Source of the DNA: Asterias amurensis | Lineage: Eukaryota; Echinodermata; Asteroidea; Forcipulatida; Asteriidae | DNA: 64,000 nucleotides | Assembly: GCF_032118995.1 (NCBI RefSeq) | Contig: NC_092662.1 | Span: 6,944,001-7,008,000 of the forward strand | Reading direction: 5' to 3' | Shown here: one piece after another, positions 18,297-29,072 of the stretch | How positions within the stretch are numbered: position 1 is the stretch's first letter | Layout: every line of letters begins with the position of its first letter | Program-made: the position numbers and the translations under genes | Notes under the pieces: generated by a model | Told to the model about the DNA's origin: nothing | Databases searched by the model: none | What the model saw: the letters and a program-made list of their open reading frames with translations, nothing else

Positions 18297-21200
18297 CTAT
18301 AATTATATTATACATAAAAACAATTAAAATCATCATGATTGGCAACAACAATTCCTGAATAAAACAACTAAACTGAAATGCTGAACATTTAATTTCTTTT
18401 TCGGCAGTTGTCAAATCTGCGAAATCAAAAACCAAACATCAGTCAAACCAAACTTTCAGTCATCTAATATTCGCCACTTTGAAATCATTACCAACTAACC
18501 CTTCAATATGATTACAGTGCTATCTCTTATTGTGATGTGTACAACATTTCAAAAAAGATTAGTTTTAGTATTCAGCCAACATAAACTTAATACTATATTC
18601 CTCATTTTGTGTACACCTTATCTGTCTCATTACATTTATCAAGTTCTTCTCAAAATACAACATTAGTCTCCAAAAATACAAGAAACGTCACAGAAATGGA
18701 AGGAACAGTACGTGAAAATGAATACAGAGATTTAATGACATTGTCACAAGAAACAATCTGCAATTCCTTACTTGGTTTACAGACAACTCCAGCTGTATTG
18801 TTACAAGTTTGATTGCCATCCCTACAAACAAATGCACAGTCGGATAGATAAGACTCCGTTCCTTTACAGGCGACTCGATCCATCACGATGGGAAATTCTG
18901 TCGCTCCAAAGTATGATCCGATCTTAGCCTCGCTTGCTTCTAGGAATCCGAGCTGCCTGCATACAGTAGTAGCATCCTTGAAGTCCCAGTTGGTATCACA
19001 AACTGCACCCCAACCATCGTCATGGTAAATCTCGACTCGACCACTTAGTGCGTCATCACCTCCCACTAATCGGACGATACCGTCTTCAATAAAACAGAAT
19101 AGAATTGCAATCAATGACTGTTCTTTATGTTTATATACTTACACATAATTGTGTTTGCCTGTTTATATCAAAGGAACGTTACAGAATTGTTTTTTGCTAA
19201 CAAAAAAGTTGCTGGCAGTGTAAGCGCTTTATGTAATCCACCATATACATAAACTGACAAACCTGTAAAAGTTTGAGATCGATCGGCCATCTGGGTCACG
19301 AGAGAATAGTGAAATAAGATTTCAAATTTTGCATTGCATCGATGCCAAAACAAAAATGAACCAAACGCTCATTGGGTGATAAACTCCAAACGCGAAATTA
19401 GATTATGTATTAAATACATAATCTAATTTTCTCCTCAATTAATATGAAATTTCAGACAGAAATATTTCAAGGGATGTTTTCTACTGTCATCATCATTAGA
19501 CCATGTAAGTGTTACGTAAATCTGTGATCTTCACGATTTTTGTTTCTTACCAATTCTGTAACGTTCTATCCAATCTATCTGGACACTAGGATTTGCCACA
19601 ATTCTTTACTTACTTATTATAAGCATGCAGTTATAAAAAATGCAAATTAAAATATCTTTTGAGCCTTACCTCTACACCCAAGGACTTCAATATCCAGGCG
19701 AGGCCAAGTATAGCTCCAAGTGAGTGGCAGTACTCGGAGAAATCTTGTACGCAGTACTAACGGGAAATTCACGCTCACTTGTTGTCCACCAGCGACATTG
19801 CCATTGAACTAAAGTAATCAAATTGAATGGTTTGGAGATATTGTGAATGAGTGTACGCTCCTTGCGATCCTGCAAAACGTTTTATCGGAAGTTGTAGCCC
19901 ACGTGTCATTGTATTCCCTGTATGAATACATTGATTATACAGCTTTGTGGAATTACATCTAAAGTTCCAAAGTGAACGTCAATTAGACGTACATCAATGC
20001 ACACAATTCGCAAAACTGGGACTTTGAACTAGTATTTGTGTTGCAAATAGCCATAATTAATTAATCAGTATACCGAATTTAATTTCGAATGACCGAATGA
20101 CAGATCTGAATAGGGGAATCAAAGTGTGTTGGTTCGGTTTTCAACTATTGGTTTAAACCCGCCGAGGACTGGTCCTTGATAATTTACCTCGACGAAAAAC
20201 ATCAACACTTTTGGTCAAAAAGTAAAATAAATGCAAACATTTCAATTGTTCAATGATTTCTTTCAACACAACACCCTCCAGCTATGAAATGGTAAGGCCC
20301 ACCGCCGCCATCGGGTAAACAACTCCTTATAAGGCATGTCCAGTCCGTTGCTCTCTACCAATAGGAATGAATAAACTGTCCAAGGCCGTGTCCGAAACGG
20401 CGACTTCGGCAACAGCTACGGCTAGATCGCGCGCATCTGCCTATTCTTCAACACTGGTAGATGCGCTGATCTAGACGTAGCTGTAGCCGAAGTCGTCGTT
20501 TCGGACACGGCCTTATAAGCACAGGTGCAAGTTCGCGTGTCACGCCCATGTTTCAACACTTTTTATTGGTCATAAACAAAGGTTTATACACACCCACGTG
20601 ACGCGCTCTCCACCAATCGGAATAGCGAAACTGTCTGAGGTATTTATGAATAGGTGTTTAAACTATATAGCATGCTAAATATCCATCTCGTCGAATACTC
20701 AATTATGACAAGTAGACGACACCTTTTTACGATACAAAATTAGCATACAAAAGTAGCTAAATGTTGCCCGAAAACTGTTCAACAACTGAAGTTGAAGTGC
20801 ACTCTTTATTTTGATACCTCGATTGTTATGTTAAGAAGATCAATGGACTCAGCCACAGAATTTAGAAGGATAATGTTTCTTACTTGTATCGTGTCTCCGT
20901 CTGCATCTTTTAAATCTGTCCAGCTTTCTGCGTCGTCGCTGTACTTGACGCTGAACGTTGATATATATTTAGTTGTTTCACCCTGTGCTATCAAGCCCGT
21001 GACAACTGGACGTGGTAGTCCAAGATCAACTTGAATCCACGAGTCTGCTACTGGCCTGGGAATCCAAAAGTTGTTGCCTCCGTTTTCTTGTAAATAAAAA
21101 CACAAGTACATATTATGGACAATAACTACAAGTATAACAAGTCAATAACGAACCCATTTGAGTGAAATGACAGGAAGGCAGTCGTGTGTGTTGGGTCGTT

Positions 21201-24200
21201 TTGAAATCACCCAGCCCCCAGTATGACTGAAAACTTAACTGTTTTTTTAATTAGTTAGCCACTATTTGATCTGGTGGTTAAAAGGCCCGTAATCTGTTTA
21301 TTGTCTATTTTTAAAGGAACACGTTGCCTTGGATCGGTCGAGTTGGTCTTTGAAAAGCTTTTTTAACCGTTTTTAATCAAATGAATTTGGTAGAAAGATG
21401 TTGTAAAAGTAGAATACAATGATCCATATATCGTTGCGGTACCCGCTGCCAAAACATAGGATTCGAACTGCCTCTAGCTGCCGGGCGGCCTCGGTAGTCT
21501 GGTTGGTAAGACACTGCTCTGGAATTGCAGGGGTCGTGGGTTCGAATCCCACCCGAGTAACATGCCTGTGATATTTTTTCACAGGACTCGGGAAAGTACT
21601 GGGTATACAGTGCTAACACACATCGGTGTATGGGTAAAAAAAAAAAAAAAACTAATTAATACAATGATCCACACAAACACGACTCGAAATTGCACAGTTT
21701 TCCTTTTACCTCGTCGACTAACATGGTCGGCAATTTATGGGAGTCACATTTTTGACTCCGATAAATGGTCGCAAAGTGAAAAGGAAAACCACGCAATTTC
21801 GAGGCGAATTTGTGTGGATCATTGTATTCTACTTTTAAAGCATCTTTCCAACCATATGCATTGTATAACAAACGGTCACAATTACGCTTTTTATAGACCA
21901 ACTCGCCCGATCCAAGGCAACGTGTTCCTTTAAAGTCATTAGGGAATTCGCTTGTCGAACGAATAGAGTATGCTGATAACACTTGTAAAAGGTTCATCAT
22001 ATTATGACAGAGCCTTGAAAGTTACGACTTTTGAGATAACTCTGAAAACTACAAGTAGAGAGATGATTTTATTTAGATTGAAAGAGAAGGTACACGTTTG
22101 GTAATTACTCAAAATAAATATTAACTTAAAAACTGACTTGGTAACGAGCATTGGAGAGCTGTTGATAGTATAAAACGTTGAGGGAAACGACTCCCTCTGA
22201 AGTAACGTAGTTTTATGAGAAAGAGGTAATTTCTCTCATTAAATAATAAAAGACTTCTAGCTAGAAGTCTTTTATTCTTTATCTGAAAGCACACAAATTC
22301 GTCCAACAAGGGTGTTTTTTCGTTCATCATTTTCTGGCAACTTTGATGACCAATTGAGCCCAAATTTTTACAGGCTTGTTATTTTATGCTAATGATGGGA
22401 TACACCAAGTGAGAGCACTGGTATTTGACAATTACCAAACGTGCACCTTCCCTTTAATACTCTTTCTAAGCAACACGATACAAACAATTTTGTAAATTTA
22501 AATATGAGGTTCGTAGGGTACTGGACAGGAGAGTTTTGTTGGTGGACTCGATCGTTCGATTGTTGACTCATTATAAGTGTAAACACAATGACATACTACA
22601 GCATGTTAATACCCGCACAAATGCTATCCGAAAACAACCGGTTATTAGCTTTATCAACCGTTTAAACACCCCCACGTGACGCGCTATCCGCCAATAGGAA
22701 TAGCGAAACTGTCTGGGGTATTGGTGAATTGGTGTTTAATTTTCATTTGTGGTCGACTTACCAACATTAAGTCGAGCGTACTTCGGAAGCCAATTATCGT
22801 CATAGTATGATGATGCAGTTATACTCTCATCGGGTATAAGCCCACTCTCCATGCCCAAAGGGCTACTTCTACAGGGTGGTCCTAGTCAAGATAAATAAAA
22901 ACTCTTTTAGATACAATTTACAACAACAATCCCCTTAATAAATAGTAACAATAATGAAAGAATATGTTTTTTTTTTATATGACAACTTGTTTTCTTTCAC
23001 GAATTACCTTGTATGAATGTTCAAAAGAAACACAATTTAGTTTAAAAAGTCTCGACGCCATTGTGACTTATAATTTCAACACAAAACGTAGTGTCATCGT
23101 TAGACCCGGAAAAAGTATAACTAGTTTTCAAAAACTTACCTGCAAGATCATTTCGTCTGAAATACATGCGTTCATTAGAATTAAATAAGAGAATTATAAG
23201 TAGGATTTGAAACTTTGCATGGTGGAAATACGAAAGGTTTGTGGTAACACCACCCCCATTCATTTAGAGATTATCATTACATGGTGTTTAATACTACAAA
23301 CCTTTACTATAAAAACATTATAGTATAAGAGACGATTCATGCGTGAATAGATTGTCATTTTTAAGGCTTAGAATCGGGTCCGTTTGTGAAGGCTGTGGCC
23401 AGAGGTATATAGTTGCGGTGCGTTCGATTAGCTTCCCCATGTGCTCATTCGGGTGAGCCCCTGACAAGAGCTAATCGAACAATCACTCACCCTCTCGTGG
23501 TGACGTCATGCACCCCGGGAAGCTCCAAGTGATCCGTTCCACAAGCAGGGCACTTTGGGGCTGACCCGGGGGATCCACTGGAATGACGTCAAAACTATTC
23601 GAACGTACCGTCTTGGGCAGACCGGGGTGACCCGGGGAAGCTAATCGAACGCACCCTGCACGTGGATGGGTTCGATTTTTGTGTGAAAATATAGCCTTGG
23701 AGCAAGACGTTTCTCGTTTAACTTTCACGCACAGCGCGGCCGCTCATTCAACTCACGTACCATCAGCGGGCGCCCGCACAAGCTTATGGTGTATAGCTCA
23801 CAAAACCGCACGTATACACTATCCTGTGTGCGTTTTGGGGGTTGCATGTCACCAATAACTCTTTCGGTTACTGATCAGTGTAAACCAATGACCAAGACAA
23901 CCGATTAAACAGTTACTAGTTACAGCCGCCAAAACGCTAGACTTGATTACAAGTCGTTAGGCGCTGCCTATTTGTCTGCCTTTCATGCAACAGTCACAGT
24001 GCGATGTTACACATGCAACAGTCGTAGGTAGCGCGAGGTAGTTGCGACTGACTCACACACACATACTGGGATCGAGGGTGTGTGTATCGTCCCCGCAGCT
24101 ACACCGCGCTGTAACTACACACCGCGCTTAACAATTACCGTCTTGACTTCAAGACTACCAAAACGCTAGCCTGAACATCTGACGTCACACTTCGAGGCTC

Positions 24201-27200
24201 GTGAATAACGCCAGTGGCTGGCCTTTATTGTAGGTCAATCCCCTAGTGCAGCTTCCAAACGTCACCTCGGATATCAAGAAAAACTCAGATATAAATAGCT
24301 TAAGTCACTACACGTTAATCCAATGAAATGATTGTATCCAATGAAATCACTGGTTGTGAAAAGAAAGTACTTGTCTCTATCCTTGCGGATAAATACAGGG
24401 GACCAGTCTACCAAAACGCAGCCCATGAACCGCCTCGCGGAGGCGGTTCATGGGCTAATTTACTTACGGGCAGTTTGTGCGCTATACCATTAAGGTTCAC
24501 GGCGGATGCTGTTGGTGAATTGAATGATTGGGTCGAGGCCGCGCTCGCTGTGTGGGAAAGGTAATTGAGAAACATCTTTCTCTAAACAGATTTCTGCTGT
24601 TCAGCTACCTTTACAGTCACCTTGTACGCAAGTCACCACATTACAATAGCGTTTGAGAGTCAATTATGCGAGTAATCGCTGCGCCGCCTTGATTCGCACT
24701 ACACTGTGGGTGCGTTCGTTTACCTGGGTCATCCCCGGTCTGCCCCGGTGTGGCGGTTTCAACTTTCCGCTGTGTTCAGTTTTCCGAATGACCAAATACG
24801 GTAGCATTACGTCATGCGATGCCTGCGCACAGCAAGCGAAAGTAGTCCATTTTTAGTGCCGTATTGAGTCGTCCGTTACCCTCCGGTAGCTGTCATGGCG
24901 GCGTCCACGAGTCGAGTACAACTAGCGGCAAACGCGTGGATCGTATGAGTTGTTGTATATGCAAGCAGAGTGTGACCTGCCTAAAATTGTACCCATGAAT
25001 ACATGTAAAGAGTGGGGCAAGAGATTATGTGACTACACAGAAAAGAATCGTAATGTAAACAATTTGGGGTCACTGTTGAGAGAACTACAGTACTCGCCAG
25101 GGTACTCGCGGCGGTATCTGACAGGTCACCCGGAAAACTGAACACGCCGGAAAGCTAAAACCGTTCGATCAACGTGATGATATGTCCGACTACGTCACCC
25201 GGAAAACTGAACCCGGCGGAAGACTGAAACCGCCACACCGGTGCGTTCGAATAGCTTTTGACGTCATTCCAGGGGCTCACCCAGGTCAGCCCACAGTGCC
25301 CTACTTGTGGAGTGGCTCACTCGGTGAGTGGTAGTTCGTTTAGCTCTTGTCAGGGGCTCACTTGAGTGAGCACCGCGGGGTATACATACAGGAAGCTAAT
25401 CGAACGCACCCTGTATAACACACCACGGACTCTCAAAATGACAAAACAAAGATTATATTTTGATGATGACGTCGGTTGTAAAGTGGGTCGATATGAAGAA
25501 CTCGTTTTGCAAATAGTAATAAAAAAAATAAAAAATAAAATAAAAAAATGAGCATACAAAAAAAACAACAACCTATATTGAGATTTTCAACAGTGGTCAA
25601 CCGCCCGTGTCAACAAATTAAAGTGAAAAGAAAAATAGAAAAAAAGAAACAACAAACACCAGATGTAACATAAAACTACATCACCTGTTGAATATGGTCC
25701 TTGGGTTTCCACACCGCTGATTGGATGGGCCAAAGAAAGTCCTGAACAAGATTGACAAAAAGGAGCAGGAAGGGCGAAAAGTTACACACACTAATTTTTT
25801 GTATTTTATTTGTTTATATTTGTTAATTATGTTCTGACATGAAGGTGCTCAGTTTTAAAACAAAAACATCAAAACAGGACTAATTGAAGTACACATCTAT
25901 GAGCTAAAACACACAATTCAAATAGCTTATACCATCCCGCTGCCAACGGTCGTCAAGTATACACGTATCCAAATCTCTAGGATCGTTTGTAGCATATTTT
26001 TGCATCCTTAAAGTCACTGGACACTATTGGTTATTACTCAAAATAATTGTAAGCATGAACAAGCAATGGAGAGCTGTTGATAGTAACGTAGTTATTGAGA
26101 AAGAGGTAAATTCTCCCTGAAATATTTGAATTGAATTCGAGACCCGAGAGGTCAAGCATCTGAAAGCACACAGCCTGTACGACAATGCTGTTTTTTCTTC
26201 CCTATTATCTTGCAACTTCGACGACCAATGGAGTTCAAATTTTCACAGGTTGGTTATTTTATGCGTATGTTGAGATACACCAAGTGAGACGACTGGTCTT
26301 TGACAATTACCATAGGTGTCCAGTGCCTTCAAGGGGAAGGTGTACGTTTGGATTGATAGCAATACAAATTGAATTGGTTGAAAGTACAGCAGATTTTGGT
26401 ATTTAAAGCATTTTCGGATCATTGAACAATATGGAGTAATAGTGTTATGGTAAAATATATCAGCCCCCCCCCCTCCGAACAAACTCTACAAATTGAGAAA
26501 CGTTACTGTCAGACACGTTTCCCGGATGGTGTGTTCCAGTTTATTCTTTCTGCATAGACTAGACCCCTCTGTTTTTTTCGGCAATATCTCAAAACATCTA
26601 CCACGTATTGAAATGAGTTTTATTTGTTAAATCTACACTTATTAAGAATTAAAACGATAGTTGAACGGTTAAAAAAAGAAAGATGTACGTTCTCTTTAAA
26701 AACACTGGACACTATTGGTAATTGTCAAAGACCAGTCTTCTCACTTGGTGTATCTCAACATATGCGTAAAATATCAAACCTGTGAAAATTTGAGCTTAAT
26801 TGGTCATCGGAGTTGCGAGATAACTATGAAAGAAAAAAACACCCTTGTCACACGAAGTTGTGTGCTTTCATATGCTTGATTTCGAGACCTCAAATTCTAA
26901 ACTTGAGGTCGCGAAATCAAATTCGTGGAAAAATACTTCTTTCTCGAAAACTACGTCACTTCGGAGGGAGTCGTTTCTCACAATGTTTTATACTATCAAC
27001 TTCTCCCCATTACTCGTTACCAAGTGAGGTTTTATGCTAATGATTATTTTGAGTAAATACCAATAGTGTCCACTGCCTTTAAACATCGAAGACAATGCAA
27101 ACAAAACCAAAATAAGCATGACATATAATGCCTATACCTTTAGTGAAGGATGGTCAAACGAAGTGTCGTTTCATGGTAAGAATTTACTCATTCGTTCAGC

Positions 27201-28127
27201 ACATTCATACATTTTACGCAAGGATCGTAAATTTTCCAGACAATTTTAGCGAAACGGCTCTCCCGTAGCGATCTAGCGAGACTGATGGGATGTGCGGTGA
27301 GCAGCCCGTCACGAGGAGAGAGCCGTTTCGGTACCACCGAGACAGACATTTAACGACTTGTTCACACGTCTGAAGTCTCATAAAATCAGGGCCAATTAAT
27401 TTCATGGCTCTGCTTACCGCCGAATTATTATACGCTATGATCACGATTCCCCGCTTAGTGCGCTAGCCTTGTAAAAGTTGTAAGTGAAGTAACATGGAGT
27501 ACGCACGCGCAGAAGCCAAAATTCCCACCCGTGAAATACGCTTGCCGTAAGCACATAACCCCTTGCTTCCGTAATCGGCGATTCTGTCCTTACGGTAAGC
27601 AGAGCCATGAAATTGGGCCTAGTAACATCTCTTGTTTTAAACACTGCATGGCCCAATTTCATGGCTCTGCTTACCGTAAGCACAGAATCGGCGCTTACGG
27701 AAGCAGGGAATTCTGTGCTTACGGCAAGCGTATTTCACGGGTTAGCGGCGAATTTTGGCTTCTGCGCGTGCGTAATCCGCGTTAATAGACATTCTACGCT
27801 TACAAGGCCAGTGCAGAAATTCGGCGCTTGCAAGTAAGCGGGGAATCATGATCGTAAGCGCAGAATTCGGCGGTAGGCAGAGCCTTGAATTTGGGCCCTG
27901 GTGTTGTCCCTCGTTTTGAATTCGTCGCGGGACACCAGCCAGCAAGTTTTGGCACGGCGAACAGGTACTAGTAGACAGACTGTGTTTGGTGCAGTGTGTG
28001 GTGGTGGGGAGGGGGGGGGGCGTGACAACGGCAACTTGGGAGTCTTTATTCTATAAAACGTAAACCTATACTCACCGATAAGAAGTGCATTCAACAGCAG
28101 CATCGAACTAGCAACAGTAGACATCAT
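17965..28127 (-). CDS. Secreted F5/8C (discoidin) - SRCR - SRCR protein, gene model
   Basis: Six exons in order on the minus strand: 28127-28076, 22881-22762, 21086-20884, 19808-19670, 19083-18772, 18296-17965. Together they give 1158 bases, 385 aa. Domains: signal peptide (1-18), F5/8 type C domain (about 20-170), SRCR 1 (about 173-275), SRCR 2 (about 277-380). All donors are GT, all acceptors AG and all phases agree (1,1,0,1,1). Known role of the parts: discoidin domains bind glycans or phospholipid, and SRCR domains bind microbial or host ligands in scavenger receptors. Secreted SRCR proteins are abundant in echinoderm immunity. No membrane segment is seen, so an extracellular soluble protein is likely. 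The 3' end is uncertain: an alternative phase-1 donor at 17982|17981 would extend the gene with further modules. Introns hold several MITEs. Confidence 0.85.
18297..18771 (-). other. Intron between the two SRCR exons
   Basis: 475 bases, AT-rich, with GTAAGG donor and TTATAG acceptor. No repeat is recognised. Confidence 0.7.
18772..19083 (-). CDS. Exon 5: SRCR domain 1
   Basis: A whole SRCR domain in one phase 1-1 exon: DGIVRLVGGDDALSGRVEIY, WGAVCDTNWDFKDATTVCRQ, LGF, then KGTESYLSDC and AGVVCK. Seven cysteines are visible. Start and end phases match, so the exon can be duplicated or shuffled without breaking the frame. Confidence 0.93.
19171..19566. mobile_element. Family E MITE (AGGAACGTTACAGAATT ends) in an intron
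   Basis: AAAGGAACGTTACAGAATTG on the left and CAATTCTGTAACGTTC on the right, with a central AATTAGATTATGTATT-type palindrome at 19396-19425. The family is also seen truncated at 49558-49737, where its end is followed by TTAA. Confidence 0.75.
19670..19808 (-). CDS. Exon 4: C-terminal third of the F5/8C domain
   Basis: After ACTTTAG it reads FNGNVAGGQQVSVNFPLVLR, TRFLRVLPLTW, SYTWPRLDIEVLGCR. F.GN, RFLRVLPLTW and the closing E..GC complete the discoidin fold, with the cysteine expected to pair with the one in exon 2. Donor G|GTAAGG, phase 1. Confidence 0.9.
20382..20514. mobile_element. Palindromic MITE, AAGGCCGTGTCCGAAACG ends
   Basis: AAGGCCGTGTCCGAAACGGC on the left mirrors CGTTTCGGACACGGCCTT on the right. 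GACTTCGGC and AGCTACGGCTAGATC blocks also mirror. 133 bp, in the intron between exons 3 and 4 of the discoidin/SRCR gene. Confidence 0.85.
20560..20665. repeat. Dispersed repeat, copy 1 (ACCAATCGGAATAGCGAAACTG)
   Basis: CACCCACGTGACGCGCTCTCC, CCAATCGGAATAGCGAAACT, GTATTTATGAATAGGTGTTTA. About 100 bases recur at 22640-22740 and 46975-47045. Confidence 0.7.
20884..21086 (-). CDS. Exon 3: middle of the F5/8C domain
   Basis: Reads ENGGNNFWIPRPVADSWIQV, DLGLPRPVVTGLIAQGE, STFSVKYSDDAESWTD. W.QVDLG and the TG..QG, KYS.D...W motifs are family signatures. It is entered in phase 1 and ends in phase 0 at CAA|GTAAGA. Confidence 0.92.
21315..21929. mobile_element. TTAA family B MITE, split by a SINE
   Basis: TTAA is on both sides and both ends AGGAACACGTTGCCTTGGATC are present. 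The SINE at 21427-21657 sits in the left arm. Without it the element would be about 370 bp, like 3009-3390. Confidence 0.9.
21427..21657 (+). mobile_element. tRNA-derived SINE, full length, with target duplication
   Basis: Box A-like TAGTCTGGTTGGTAAG at about 21496 and box B GGGTTCGAATCCC at 21538-21550. A body follows ending GCTAACACACATCGGTGTAT and an A-rich tail. The 14-base target duplication AATACAATGATCCA flanks it (21413-21426 and 21658-21671). The target-site duplication and A tail show insertion by LINE machinery. Confidence 0.92.
22083..22453. mobile_element. Family A-like MITE, variant ends
   Basis: Interior as in family A (TTACTCAAAATAA, CTCCCTCTGAAGTAACGTAG, CAATTGAGC), but the ends read AGAAGGTACACGTTTGGTAATT and its inverse and not AGGCAGTGGACAC. 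It lies in the intron between exons 2 and 3. Confidence 0.8.
22640..22740. repeat. Dispersed repeat, copy 2
   Basis: CGTTTAAACACCCCCACGTGA, CCGCCAATAGGAATAGCG, AAACTGTCTGGGGTATT. It ends 21 bases from the donor of exon 2. Confidence 0.7.
22762..22881 (-). CDS. Exon 2: N-terminal third of the F5/8C domain
   Basis: Reads GPPCRSSPLGMESGLIPDES then ITASSYYDDNWLPKYARLNV. CxxPLGMESG.IPD..ITASS is the classic opening of an F5/8 type C domain, and ARLN is its next landmark. The acceptor is GACTAG and the donor GTAAGT, both phase 1. Confidence 0.9.
23417..23655. mobile_element. GGTGCGTTCGATTAGCTTCC-ended element, copy 1
   Basis: Terminal inverted repeats GGTGCGTTCGATTAGCTTCC. The interior repeats GAGCCCCTGACAAGAGCTAA and GGGGTGACCC-like motifs. 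Non-coding, about 240 bp. Confidence 0.85.
23692..23738. mobile_element. Solo terminus of the TAGTCTTGG foldback family
   Basis: TAGCCTTGGAGCAAGACGTT followed by TCTCGTTTAACTTTCACGCAC matches the end of the elements at 32304 and 53241. No partner end lies nearby. Confidence 0.6.
23831..23942. mobile_element. Palindromic MITE related to 5822-5930
   Basis: GCGTTTTGGGGGTTGCATGT and AACTCTTTCGGTT mirror AACCGATTAAACAGTTACT and GCCAAAACGC. Confidence 0.65.
24420..24456. repeat. Perfect 17-bp-arm palindrome
   Basis: AGCCCATGAACCGCCTC, three bases GCG, then the exact inverse. It lies in intron 1 of the discoidin/SRCR gene. Confidence 0.9.
24709..25241. mobile_element. GGTGCGTTCG-ended composite element, copy 2
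   Basis: GGTGCGTTCGTTTACCTGGG starts it. CCGGTGTGGCGGTTTCAAC with TTTCCGCTGTGTTCAGTTTT is answered twice on the right (25131-25168 and 25200-25241) by the inverse CGGAAAACTGAAC motif. Confidence 0.7.
25240..25410. mobile_element. GGTGCGTTCG-ended element, copy 3
   Basis: GGTGCGTTCGAATAGCTTTT left, GGAAGCTAATCGAACGCACC right. It shares its first bases with the end of the previous element, so the two abut or overlap by a terminus. Confidence 0.8.
26012..26330. mobile_element. TTAA family A MITE, shortened
   Basis: TTAA at 26008-26011, AGTCACTGGACACTATTGG left, TAGGTGTCCAGTGCCTT right, central part partly missing. Confidence 0.8.
26700..27078. mobile_element. TTAA family A MITE, full length
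   Basis: TTAA both sides, AACACTGGACACTATTGG left, CAATAGTGTCCACTGCC right, central GAGACCTCAAATTC palindrome at about 26885-26915. Confidence 0.9.
27388..27900. mobile_element. Large palindromic element in intron 1
   Basis: About 513 bp, centred near 27630. CAGGGCCAATTAATTTCATG is mirrored by CCTTGAATTTGGGCCCTG. Inside, CATGGCTCTGCTTACCG, GAAATACGCTTGCCGTAAGC and CGCGCAGAAGCCAAAATTC are each mirrored, and some occur four times, so each arm is itself internally repeated. Confidence 0.85.
28076..28127 (-). CDS. Exon 1: signal peptide of the discoidin/SRCR protein
   Basis: It encodes MMSTVASSMLLLNALLI, then the first base of a Gly codon, ending at the donor GGTGAGT. The start is ATG at 28127, with a second ATG directly after it. 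A TATA box lies about 65 bases upstream. Confidence 0.8.
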
Positions 28128-28190
28128 GATGATTGTTATTATTCAAGAATCGGCTATTGCAATACTACAAAGATCTGGGCACGGACCTTC

Positions 28191-28197
28191 TTTTATA
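28191..28197 (-). promoter_or_regulatory. TATA box of the discoidin/SRCR gene
   Basis: TATAAAA on the minus strand, 64 bases before the ATG at 28127. That leaves room for a start site near 28165 and a 5' UTR of about 40 bases. An E-box CACGTG is 35 bases further upstream (28232-28237). Confidence 0.6.
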
Positions 28198-28237
28198 AGA
28201 AACCCCTTTGAACATAGTCTTACCACGTCACCACGTG

Positions 28238-29072
28238 ATGATTGGTGTCTTGCCAAAACAAACAAGATTTCAGCTGTATAGGGTAAATAGTGTTGTAAAA
28301 GGTCAAGTCCGGGTTCACTGTGAATCCGGGAAGAGTTTAACCTAAAACAACGGTTCACTGTTTTATGCAAGATGAAGTTTCAAGGTTCTATTTTTTAAAG
28401 TGATTACTTGTCATTCACGAAAGGGATTTATGTTGAAAATGCAAAATTATGATGGAACATTAAGTTGGTGCAGTTTGAGGAATACAATCCATGTAATATA
28501 CTTTGGTGTCATCTTGTCAACAGAACAAGACAGTTTTCTATACTTCAATCGACTATGGAGGAGGAGCTTTTGGGATATAGAGATCCGATTTCGGTTTACA
28601 GTAAATGTTCCCGGTGTTGGTCCCAGCTAAAAGCTGTTCCGATAATCACACTTATGAGATATCCATTGTGTTTAATGCAATCATAAAGCAATATCAATCA
28701 AACAATATTATGAAGATTTTCCCTTTCCGTTGATAAGTAGAGTGAAACTGAGATAGGGCCACGGGCGATACCCTGATTAGAAAACCGGTACCAGACTAAA
28801 ACCGTGACGATTCTTTTTTAAGAATGTTCCATCTGATGACGACGCGATGAAAACCCCCCAATTATATCTAATACGAGTTGCGTCTATTGCTTTAAGAAGC
28901 TAGGTTAAATGTAAAGGAGGTTACCATGCGTAAATAGTTAGTTCACTGACTTCAAAACGATTTCTGATTGGTCAAAATGAAACATGCCACTCCCGCCCCA
29001 ATAATGGAAAACAGAATTGAAATGATTTATCTGTTAACCTTTTGGTATTCAAAAAATACGAGCATCGTTTAA
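28238..29072. other. Upstream region of the discoidin/SRCR gene, no further feature recognised
   Basis: Contains open frames of about 75 codons without domains. I see no repeat termini before the family A element at 29073. Confidence 0.4.
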
